Assembly (NCBI GenBank): GCA_022072445.1
Contig: JAJVHV010000010.1
Location: forward strand, 62,001 to 126,000
Length of the DNA: 64,000 nucleotides
From: Phycisphaerae bacterium
Lineage (GTDB): Bacteria; Planctomycetota; Phycisphaerae; UBA1845; Fen-1342
Reading direction: 5' to 3'
Shown here: in pieces, positions 53,483-60,980 of the stretch
Layout of the letters: each line of letters opens with the position of its first letter
How positions within the stretch are numbered: position 1 is the first letter of the stretch
Made by a program: the position numbers and the translations under genes
The notes under the pieces: model-generated
Told to the model about the DNA's origin: nothing
The model's input: only the letters and a program-made list of their open reading frames with translations
Databases searched by the model: none

Positions 53483-55300
53483 CTAACGGGCTAACGGACA
53501 AAGGGACGCAGAGGCGGATTGCTGCGGCGGCTGTGCGCACTCCGTGTTCCGAACTGCGCTGGCGGGCAGGAGGTCGGGGCGGGCGGCGATAATGCGCGTG
53601 CGGCCCGCGCCGGTCTGGAAATCCGCGATCGCCAGGCCCGCCGCCGCACACGCCCCGGCCAATTCGCGCGGCTGCAGAATCGGGACGGCGGCGACGAAGG
53701 TCGCCGGAATCTGATAGCTCAGCACGGCGACGTCGGCGGAGGCGAGCGCTGCTTCGAGCGCGACGTTGGGCTGCGCCCAGCATTCGACGTGGGGCATGAG
53801 TACGACGGAGGAACGGAGGGACTCAGGGACGGAGGGGCGGAGCGGCGCAGGGACGAAGGGACTAAGGGACAGAGGGACGGAGGGACGGAGGGGCGGGCGC
53901 TCTTCGGCGAGTGAGACGCCGGCGAGGCAGGCGTCTGCGCGGGCCAGTCGGGCGGGGCCCAGCAGCGCGGCGAGCTCGGGCTGCAAATTCGCGTAGTCCC
54001 ACGCGGCGCGCGTCGGTGGCGCCGACAACAAGGCTCGATCTGCTTCGCTCAGTTCAAGAGGCGGCGGTGTGAACGCGGGCAACGCCGACGCGCCGTCGTG
54101 TGCCAGGCGGAGAGCCGACGTGACGAGCGCATCGGCCAGGGCTTCGCCGATCTCGCACAGCAGGGCGCCGGTCGCGTCGGCTGCGCGGCGGACGTGGGCC
54201 AGGAAGCCGCTGGTCTGGCTGAGGCCGTCGGGCGTGTGCTGAGCTTGTGCAAAACGCGAGACGGCAGCGGCGGTGGTGGTGTTCTGTGCCGGGGCGAAGC
54301 GCGATTCGAGTGCGCTGCTGGATGAGGGGGCCTGGCTCCAGGCGACGGCGAGGATGGGGGTGCGCAGGGCGGCCCACGGTCCGTGCAGCGCGGCGAGCAG
54401 TACGTCGGACAAGAGGTCGAGGCAGCGGCGGCGCTCGGTGTCGTCGATGAGCGGCCAGGCGGAGAGCGCGCGTTCCAGGTCGCGGCGGGCGTGATGAAAC
54501 CACAGCAGCAGCGAGAGAGCCGAGACGTCGGCATGCGGGCTGTGCAGCGTGGTCGAGAACGTGGAGAGCACGTACACGCGGTTGACGTCGAGCTTCGCGC
54601 TCAGGCCGTCGAGCGATTCGAGCAGCGCCCGCTGGCGGTGGGCGGAATAGTGCCAGCGCAGATCGAGCACGCTGGCCGGCGTATCGCGGCGGTCGTGCCA
54701 GGCCTCGGCGGCGGGTTCGTAGCGGAGCGTGTATCCGGCGCCGCGGAGGCGCGCGCAGAGGTCTGAATCGTCGTAATAGAACAGGTCGGGCCGATAGCCG
54801 CCGACGGCGCGGAGCGCGGCGCTGCTGGCGAGCATTTCGCTGACGAGCATGTAGGGCTGGTCGAACGGTGCCGGCCCCCAGTTGTGCGGCATGTTGACGG
54901 CCCGCCAGCGGTCGGCGGGTGTCAGCAGCCGCTCTTCGGTGCGGCCGCCGACGGCCGCGAGCGGGCCGGCACGACCAGGGCGCTGGGCGGCGTCGAGCAG
55001 GTGCGCGAGCCATTCGGGCCGTAGCGTCACGTCGGAGTCGCACGAGGCCAGCCAGCTCGTGCGGCAGGCTTCGATCGCCAGATTTCGGGCGTGGCCGAGG
55101 CGGCCGTCGCGCTGTTCGACGATGCGCACGCCCGCGGCGCGGGCGACGTCGTACGTGTCGTCGCTCGAGCGCGCATCGACCACCACGAGCAGCTCGTCGG
55201 GCTGGATGGTTTGCGCGCGGACGCTGGCGATCGCGGCGGAGAGCGTGCGTGCGGCGTCGCGGGCGGGGATGTAGAACGTCACGTCGGACAATCGCGACAC
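53483..55300 (-). CDS. Family 2 glycosyltransferase with repeat-derived C-terminal region
   Basis: 605 residues. The N-terminal GT-A domain is clear: TFYIPARDAARTLSAAIASVRAQTIQPDELLVVVDARSSDDTYDVA, DGRLGHARNLAIEACRTSWLASCDSDVTLRPEWL (DSD metal motif) and FYYDDSDLCARLRGAGYTLRYEPAAEAWHDRR (acceptor/ED region). After about residue 250 it is a poorly conserved helical region. Between about 467 and 502 the protein is Pro/Ser/Leu repeats (RPSVPLSLSPFVPAPLRPSV), encoded by GGGACGGAGG-type repeats, and the stop lies in similar DNA. It follows the HldE-like gene after 12 bp, so the pair may act in cell-envelope sugar synthesis. Confidence 0.85.
   Translation of the reverse strand: MSRLSDVTFYIPARDAARTLSAAIASVRAQTIQPDELLVVVDARSSDDTYDVARAAGVRIVEQRDGRLGHARNLAIEACRTSWLASCDSDVTLRPEWLAHLLDAAQRPGRAGPLAAVGGRTEERLLTPADRWRAVNMPHNWGPAPFDQPYMLVSEMLASSAALRAVGGYRPDLFYYDDSDLCARLRGAGYTLRYEPAAEAWHDRRDTPASVLDLRWHYSAHRQRALLESLDGLSAKLDVNRVYVLSTFSTTLHSPHADVSALSLLLWFHHARRDLERALSAWPLIDDTERRRCLDLLSDVLLAALHGPWAALRTPILAVAWSQAPSSSSALESRFAPAQNTTTAAAVSRFAQAQHTPDGLSQTSGFLAHVRRAADATGALLCEIGEALADALVTSALRLAHDGASALPAFTPPPLELSEADRALLSAPPTRAAWDYANLQPELAALLGPARLARADACLAGVSLAEERPPLRPSVPLSLSPFVPAPLRPSVPESLRSSVVLMPHVECWAQPNVALEAALASADVAVLSYQIPATFVAAVPILQPRELAGACAAAGLAIADFQTGAGRTRIIAARPDLLPASAVRNTECAQPPQQSASASLCPLAR
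53796..53900. repeat. GGGACGGAGG-type repeats within the GT2 gene
   Basis: Variants of AGGGACGGAGGGACGGAGGG, with units near 10 bp, fill this stretch. Related words (GGGACTAACGGGCTAACGGA) lie at 53480-53512 around the stop codon. Confidence 0.7.
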
Positions 55301-55312
55301 GCGCGCTCCTTC

Positions 55313-57250
55313 CTACTCCGCCGGCGAGACCCGGAAGCGTGAACCCGGCGCGGTGACCGGCGCGTCGGGGCCGGGAGTTGGCGGCGGCGGCTGGGGTGAC
55401 AGGCGGGCCGCCGGCGCACTGCGCTCGACCACCACGCCGCGGGACGGCGCTTCGCCGTCGGCGGGCGCGGCGTCGACAATGGTCGGCGCGGCGTCGCGCG
55501 GCGTCGCGTCGGTTTCAGAGGAGGCGACGAAGCGGCTGGCAGGCTGAAGCTCGGCGCGATGCGCCAGCCACGCGTTCAGCTCGCCGGCCGCCACGCCCGC
55601 GCCGCCCATCCGGCCGACGGTGAGAGCTTCGACGGCCGACGCCAGATAGAGGGCCTGCTCGAGCGGGCGCTGCGCGGCGCGGGCCAGCGCCGCGACGGCG
55701 AGCATCGACTCCTCGACGCCCAGCGAATCGAGCGCGTGTGCGGCGAGCGAGCCGACGTACTCGCTGCGCAGCCTCTCGCTCCAGTTGCTGGAGCGCGGGT
55801 CGTGCGAGCGGCGGTCGAAGGCGATCAATCCGCGCTTGCGCATCCACACGATGAGCGACTGGCTGGCCGTGCGGTGCATGACGTTCCAGGCGACGGCGGA
55901 AAGCCCCGACGACATGTCGTTGCCGGCCTCGCGCAGCCGACGCTCGGTCAGCAGCAGAAGCTCGGCGCCGCGCAACTGATCGAGCGCCGCCCGCTGGCCG
56001 GGAGTGTGCGCCGCGACGAGGCGGCGACCGCCCGCCGCGGCACTCGCGGCGGCGAGCAGCGCCGGAGTGACCATGCCGAGCCCGTGGTCGCTCCAGAGCA
56101 GCAAGTCGGCCCGAGGCCATTGCGCGTCGAGCGCGGCGGCTGCTTGACGCTCGGCGCTGGAATCGATCGGCGCTGATCCGCCGGCGCTGACCTTAAGCAG
56201 CTTGGCGTCGTCGGCGACGTAGGTTGTGCGGCGGGGCATTTCGGGCCGCTCGATGAGCAAATGGCCGGCCAGCCCGATTTCTTCGAGCGCTTCGCCGACG
56301 GCGGGCGTCTCGTCGCGGCCGGCGGCGGTGATGAGAAAGACCTCGGCCCCCAGCGCCGCGGCCTGCCGCGCCACCGCCGCCGCCCCGCCCCAGTAGCAGG
56401 CGCTGTCGAGCCGACGGAGCGACATGACCGGCGCGTCGGCCGCGACCTCGCTGGCGTCGCAGAATTCGTAGCGCTCCTCGATCAGGTCGCCGACGACCAG
56501 CACGCGCACCTTTGACATCGCGCGGAGCGCCTGCCGCAGCGACTGGGTCGCAATGCCGTTTCGACGGCAGAACGCTCGCAGCCTATCGGCTTCCAGCTCG
56601 CCGTTGGATCGCAGCGATTCGACCAGCCGCGTCGAGCTGAAGACGACCTCGCCGCTGCTGAAGACGACCCGGCCGCCATAGGACTCGACGATCGCCCGTT
56701 CCTGGGCGAAGCGTGGGTCGGCGGACTGCGCGTACTCGCGTCCCTTCACGTAGACGTCGGGGCGAATTTCGTTCAGCAGGGCGCAGGCCGTGGGGCTCGC
56801 GTCGATGACGACGTAGTCGACGAACTCGAGGGCCGCGAGGCTCTCAGCCCGCATGTCCTCGGGAATCAGCGGCCGCCCGGGCCCCTTCTCGATCTCGGCG
56901 TCGCCGGTCAACGATACAAGCAGCACGTCGCCGAGTTCGCGGGCGAACTGGAGATAGCGGATGTGTCCGGGATGCACGATGTCGAAGCAGCCGTGGCACT
57001 GCACGATCGTGCGGCCCGCGAGGCGCAATTCCTGCACGAGCGCGAAAAGCCGGTCGGACGTGATGACTTTCTGCTCCGGCTTTCGTGCCACGCCGAGCCG
57101 CTCCCGGGAGACGCGCCGCGCCGCCGGTACCTGATCCGGCGGTGAGTCGGCGGGTTTCGTGAAAGGTCTATCGGCCGCGGCACCGGCTGGGTGCGGCGTG
57201 GCGGGAGTCCGAGGCGCGGAAGCTGCAGGCGCAGGACGGCGCGTGTCCAC
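55313..57250 (-). CDS. HldE-like protein with swapped domains: cytidylyltransferase then ribokinase-like domain
   Basis: 645 residues from GTG 57250 (start uncertain; no SD). The first 60 residues and last 80 are Pro/Ala-rich. A nucleotidyltransferase domain (62-212) has CHGCFDIVHPGHIRYLQFARELGD, the HxGH-type site of RfaE2/HldE. A PfkB/ribokinase-like domain (246-565) follows: VLVVGDLIEERY, YWGGAAAVARQAAALGAEV and VGRMGGAGVAAGEL. In E. coli HldE the kinase comes first. The kinase GAGD motif reads GVEE (511-514) and DPK reads AHT, so phosphotransfer is doubtful. HldE makes ADP-heptose for LPS core. It precedes a GT2 gene by 12 bp. Confidence 0.85.
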   Translation of the reverse strand: MDTRRPAPAASAPRTPATPHPAGAAADRPFTKPADSPPDQVPAARRVSRERLGVARKPEQKVITSDRLFALVQELRLAGRTIVQCHGCFDIVHPGHIRYLQFARELGDVLLVSLTGDAEIEKGPGRPLIPEDMRAESLAALEFVDYVVIDASPTACALLNEIRPDVYVKGREYAQSADPRFAQERAIVESYGGRVVFSSGEVVFSSTRLVESLRSNGELEADRLRAFCRRNGIATQSLRQALRAMSKVRVLVVGDLIEERYEFCDASEVAADAPVMSLRRLDSACYWGGAAAVARQAAALGAEVFLITAAGRDETPAVGEALEEIGLAGHLLIERPEMPRRTTYVADDAKLLKVSAGGSAPIDSSAERQAAAALDAQWPRADLLLWSDHGLGMVTPALLAAASAAAGGRRLVAAHTPGQRAALDQLRGAELLLLTERRLREAGNDMSSGLSAVAWNVMHRTASQSLIVWMRKRGLIAFDRRSHDPRSSNWSERLRSEYVGSLAAHALDSLGVEESMLAVAALARAAQRPLEQALYLASAVEALTVGRMGGAGVAAGELNAWLAHRAELQPASRFVASSETDATPRDAAPTIVDAAPADGEAPSRGVVVERSAPAARLSPQPPPPTPGPDAPVTAPGSRFRVSPAE

Positions 57251-57257
57251 CGTGCAT

Positions 57258-57286
57258 GCTCACGCCTGGCGGCGAGAGTGTGCCAC
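57258..57286. repeat. Copy of the GCTCACGCC-type dispersed repeat
   Basis: GCTCACGCCTGGCGGCGAGA followed by GTGTGCCAC is nearly identical to 23551-23580. It lies just before the HldE-like gene start, in the divergent 226-bp region shared with a PEP-CTERM gene. Confidence 0.65.
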
Positions 57287-57476
57287 CCCAAAGAGCATGG
57301 CACGCAAATGAGCGTATGGCACCGTACCGGCATGAGCACTTTTCCTAGGACGCCGCAAAAAGCCGCCTGCGAGCCTGGAAACGCACTTTCTGTTCGCCTG
57401 GCGCCTGTCGATTCATTGACCCGCCGCGGGCTCAGTTTGTTTAGAATGAAAACCTGGGCCGAGGCGAGGAGGAGAG

Positions 57477-58169
57477 ATGAGGAGTTCGACGCCAATGCCC
57501 AAGCCCGTCACTCGTACCCCAACGCCCGATCGAATTCGGAAGTGCGCCCGCAACGGGTTGACCGCTGTCTGCCTGGCCGCGGCCTGCGGCTGCGGCGGCG
57601 TGGCCAGCGCGGCCATCGCCACCTTCGATGGACTGAGCGAAGGCGCGCTCGACAAGAGCTTCACCGAAGGTGGCATCACGTTCTTCGACCTCGACGACCG
57701 GGCCGGGGGCTTCCCGGTCACCTTCACCGTCGAACGCGCCGACGGCACGCTCTCGGGGCCCGGCTTCTCGCCGCCCAACGCGCTGGGCTTCGGCGGATGG
57801 GTGCCCGGCTCCGGCGCGGCGTTCGCGCAGTGCGGTTCGTTCAAGTTCACCACCGGCACGATCCAGGACTTTGCCTCGCTCGACGTATTCGAGTTCTTCA
57901 GCTATGCCGGAAACTTGATCTCGCTTGAGGCCTATCTCGGCGGCGCGCTGGTCAACAGCACCAGCATCGTGCTGCCGGGGAATTTCCAGATCAACCACTG
58001 GAATCTGAGCGTCTCGGGTGAGCCGTTTGACACGCTCGTGCTGATCGGCTCGGGACCGACGGATCGCGGCGTGTTTTTCGGCCTGGTGGACAACGTCGTA
58101 GTTACGCCTGAACCGGCGACGGTGGTCGGCCTGACGCTCCTGTGCGGGCTCGCTCGCCGGCGGCGCTGA
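57477..58169 (+). CDS. PEP-CTERM sorting-signal protein
   Basis: 230 residues from ATG 57477; AGGAGGAG is immediately upstream. A later ATG (57495) is possible. The signal segment is LTAVCLAAACGCGGVASAA. The C-terminus carries TPEPATVVGLTLLCGLARRRR, the PEP-CTERM signal. The mature part is beta-rich and glycine-rich: ATFDGLSEGALDKSFTEGGITFFDLDD, then SGPGFSPPNALGFGGWVPGSG and LISLEAYLGGALVNS, as in many planctomycete surface or matrix proteins. It converges on the second DAHP synthase gene. Confidence 0.9.
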   Translation: MRSSTPMPKPVTRTPTPDRIRKCARNGLTAVCLAAACGCGGVASAAIATFDGLSEGALDKSFTEGGITFFDLDDRAGGFPVTFTVERADGTLSGPGFSPPNALGFGGWVPGSGAAFAQCGSFKFTTGTIQDFASLDVFEFFSYAGNLISLEAYLGGALVNSTSIVLPGNFQINHWNLSVSGEPFDTLVLIGSGPTDRGVFFGLVDNVVVTPEPATVVGLTLLCGLARRRR

Positions 58170-58220
58170 CGCCGCGCACGAATTCGCTCGCGGTCGGTTT
58201 ACGGGTGCGAATGCACTCCC

Positions 58221-59234
58221 TCAGCGGATCGGCGTCGAAAGCGCCGCCGCCACCGGCCGCAGTGCGTCGACCAGCTTCGCAAACGCGGCGAAATCGAGCG
58301 ACTGCGCGCCGTCCGACAGCGCTTCCTTCGGGTTGGGGTGCACCTCGACCATCAGTCCGTCGGCGCCCGCCGCCAGCGCCGCCAGCGACATCGGCGGGAC
58401 GAACTGCGACTTGCCCGTGCCGTGGCTGGGGTCGACGATCACCGGCAGGTGCGAGAAGTGCTTCACCACCGGCACGATCGACAGGTCGAGCGTGTTCCGC
58501 GTGTGGTCGGCGAACGTCCGCACGCCGCGCTCGCACAAGATGACCTGGTAGTTGCCGCCGCTCATGATGTACTCGGCGGCCATGAGCCACTCTTCCAGCG
58601 TCGCCGCCATGCCGCGCTTCAGCAGCACCGGCTTGCGGGCCTGCGCCAGCCGCCGCAGCAGCGCGTAGTTCTGCATGTTGCGCGTGCCAACCTGCAGCAC
58701 GTCGGCGACTTCCTCGATCGGCGAGACGCTCTCGACGTCCATCACTTCGGTCACGATGCCCAGTCCGGTCTCCTGACGGGCCTTCGCCAGAAATTTCAAC
58801 CCCTCGGTGCCCATGCCCTGAAAGCTGTAAGGGCTGGTGCGCGGCTTGTACGCCCCGCCGCGGAGCAGCTTCACGCCGCGGGCCGCCAGAAACCGCGCCG
58901 ACTCCACGATCATCTTCTCGCTCTCAACCGAGCACGGGCCTGCGATGAGCGTGAAACCGTTCCCCACGCTTGTGCCGGCGACCGGGAAAACCGTCGGCTC
59001 GGGGTGCACCTCGCGCGAGACGAGCTTGTAGGGCGCCGTGACGCGGATGACCTCGTCGACGCCCGGCAGCAGCGCCAGCGTCTCGCGGCCCTCGGGCCCC
59101 TTGTTGCCGGTCACGCCGACCGCCGTGCGGTTCAGGCCCGGCATGACGTGCGCGACGTAGCCGAGCGTGCGGACGCGCTGCGCGACCGCGTCGATCTGCT
59201 CGGCGGTCGCGTCGACCTTCATGACAATCAACAT
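58221..59234 (-). CDS. aroF: 3-deoxy-7-phosphoheptulonate synthase (DAHP synthase, type I beta), copy 2
   Basis: 337 residues from the ATG at 59234. Same reaction as the gene at 48158. The N-terminal ferredoxin-like domain (LIVMKVDATAEQIDAVAQRVRTLGY...RVTAPYKLVSREVHPEP) and barrel motifs IAGPCSVES, LRGGAYKPRTSPYSFQGMG, QVGTRNMQNYALL, LLKRGMAATLEEWLMAAEYI, ILCERGVRTF, VIDPSHGTGK and GLMVEVHPNPKEALSDG are complete. The wording differs throughout from copy 1, so this is an old duplicate, probably with different feedback control, rather than a recent one. Confidence 0.96.
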   Translation of the reverse strand: MLIVMKVDATAEQIDAVAQRVRTLGYVAHVMPGLNRTAVGVTGNKGPEGRETLALLPGVDEVIRVTAPYKLVSREVHPEPTVFPVAGTSVGNGFTLIAGPCSVESEKMIVESARFLAARGVKLLRGGAYKPRTSPYSFQGMGTEGLKFLAKARQETGLGIVTEVMDVESVSPIEEVADVLQVGTRNMQNYALLRRLAQARKPVLLKRGMAATLEEWLMAAEYIMSGGNYQVILCERGVRTFADHTRNTLDLSIVPVVKHFSHLPVIVDPSHGTGKSQFVPPMSLAALAAGADGLMVEVHPNPKEALSDGAQSLDFAAFAKLVDALRPVAAALSTPIR

Positions 59235-59781
59235 GCTGACATCACCGCCTTTGCGTTGAAGCGCGGCACGCGGCGTGGTTCGCAGCCGGCTGCGTCGCGC
59301 GTGACGAACAGATCAGTGTACCGCGCTGCGGCGTCCTTGGGGCACCGGTTTCCGACCGGTCTGGACCGGTCTCTCGACTTTGGCCTCTTGACCGGCCTCC
59401 GGAGCGGCCTCTGGGGGACAGCCGCCGCTGGGGGACCGGCCCCCTGGGGGGACCGGCCTTCCTCGGATCAACACCCATCGGCGGCGAGCGCCGTGTGGTG
59501 CGTCGAGGGACGCGCCCTACAGCAGGTTCGAAGACCACCTTCTCCGGCCGGGATGCGGCGGATGGCGGAGCGGCGCGGGCATGTTTCACGTGAAACACGT
59601 TTGCGCGCCGAAAGTGCACTCTATCCTCGACATACTAGGTTTTATAGGAATGCGTGGCCTGGCGCACGGCAGGGGTGCACGGGTTGGCTCGTATTATTGG
59701 GCTGAAAACGCACTTCTGCGCGCGGGCAATGCGATCGGCGGGCGGGAGTGCGAGGTCGCACGCCCGGCACGGCCCCAGCGG
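59235..59781. other. 547-bp non-coding region with GGGACCGGCC-rich repeats
   Basis: No gene is supported. From about 59340 to 59460 the DNA is built of GACCGGTCT and GGGGGACCGGCC-like words. At 59493-59525 is a copy of the GTGTGGTGCGTCGAGGGACG element also found in the 237-bp tandem repeat. A parS-type site is at 59582-59597. The small frames here are Arg-rich and judged spurious. Confidence 0.6.
59582..59597. other. parS: parS-type partition site (intergenic)
   Basis: TGTTTCACGTGAAACA, perfect palindrome identical to that at 28893-28908. This copy is in the non-coding gap between the second DAHP synthase gene and a zinc-ribbon gene. Confidence 0.88.
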
Positions 59782-60306
59782 TCACGCTTGGATGCTTCCG
59801 CCGCATTCGGGGCAGCGGCCGGTGATATTGCCGGTCAGGTTGTAGCCGCAGTTTGCGCAACGGCCGGGTTCGGGTCGGCGCCGGTCCAGCCGCCAGAGAA
59901 TCGCTGTCGGGATCGCGGTCAGTACGAACAGAATCCAGAGCGGTACGAAGACCCAGCGAACCGTCCACGGGCCGGTCCTGGATGTGACGTTTCGCGGCCA
60001 AAGGCCGAACGCGCCCCAGCGCTCCGCAAGTTCCGCCCGGCTGCCATACACGCGCCCGAAGCTGAGCCAGTCGTCGGAACGCGACGGCGACGCGCGCTCG
60101 TGAATCGCGACGAGCGCACCGCTGTTGAGGCCGATTTTCCAGCCCCAGACCGCGCCGACGGAAACGGTCTGCCAGCGCAGGCACGCGACCGCGGCAGCGA
60201 GAATCAGCACGCTCTGCACGGTGCCGATCCACCTGAGCACGCGCCGCCGCCGATGACGCCGGTGCGCGGGTTGTTCCTCGCCCCAGGTCCTACTTGACTT
60301 CGTCAT
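59782..60306 (-). CDS. Small zinc-ribbon membrane protein
   Basis: 174 residues from the ATG at 60306. Basic N-terminus, TM helix (WIGTVQSVLILAAAVACLRW), a soluble extracytoplasmic middle (about 50-115), a second TM (WVFVPLWILFVLTAIPTAIL) and a C-terminal cytoplasmic zinc ribbon CANCGYNLTGNITGRCPECG. This two-helix plus C-terminal ribbon layout is common and of unknown function in planctomycetes. Single gene, preceded by the tandem repeat region. Confidence 0.75.
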   Translation of the reverse strand: MTKSSRTWGEEQPAHRRHRRRRVLRWIGTVQSVLILAAAVACLRWQTVSVGAVWGWKIGLNSGALVAIHERASPSRSDDWLSFGRVYGSRAELAERWGAFGLWPRNVTSRTGPWTVRWVFVPLWILFVLTAIPTAILWRLDRRRPEPGRCANCGYNLTGNITGRCPECGGSIQA

Positions 60307-60367
60307 CTGCGTAGCGATCCGGATGCGGCTTCATCCGCTCAAGCACATCGCGGTCCAAGTCGAGTAC

Positions 60368-60915
60368 GCTGCATCCCAGATGCACCGCACGACCTTCGGA
60401 CGCGCGTGGTGTGGTGCGTCGAGGGACGCACCCTACAGCACTCCGCCGCCCGCGAACACGTCGATGGCCTTTGGCCTGGGCGAACGATAGCGCCAAGTCC
60501 GATGGCACGTCTACCTCGGACCCCTCCCTCACGGTCGGGGCTCGGCTGGGAGCGCAACGCGCGGCCGTCGCGTGCCCGTCGGAGTGGTGCTGAGAGTCGC
60601 GTAGGCTGCATCCCAGATGCACCGCACCGCCTTCGGACGCGGGTCGTGTGGTGCGTCGAGGGACGCACCCTACAGCACTCCGCCGCCCGCGAACACGTCG
60701 ATGGCCTTTGGCCTGGGCGAACGATAGCGCCAAGTCCGATGGCACGTCTACCTCGGACCCCTCCCTCACGGTCGGGGCTCGGCTGGGAGCGCAACGCGCG
60801 GCCGTCGCGTGCCCGTCGGAGTGGTGCTGAGAGTCGCGTAGGCTGCATCCCAGATGCACCGCACCGCCTTCGGACGCGGGTCGTGTGGTGCGTCGAGGGA
60901 CGCACCCTACAGCAC
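60368..60915. repeat. 237-bp tandem repeat, two full copies and a partial third
   Basis: Copies start at 60368, 60605 and 60842 (GCTGCATCCCAGATGCACCG). The third ends about 60915. Copies two and one are nearly identical over their length. Each unit holds a GTGTGGTGCGTCGAGGGACG palindrome-like element and the 27-bp word shared with 6366-6392. Frames running through it repeat their own sequence and are considered spurious. Together with flanks it fills the 674-bp gap between the zinc-ribbon gene and ftsH. Confidence 0.9.
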
Positions 60916-60980
60916 TTGGTCGCCGCACCGACCGGTCGCCTCGGGCCTCCGTGGCTCCGTCGCTCCGTCGCTTCTCCCCC

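Noticed and set aside
59242-59619. Small frame over the intergenic parS region
   Set aside because: Arg/Pro-rich, overlaps repeats, no start signal or domain.
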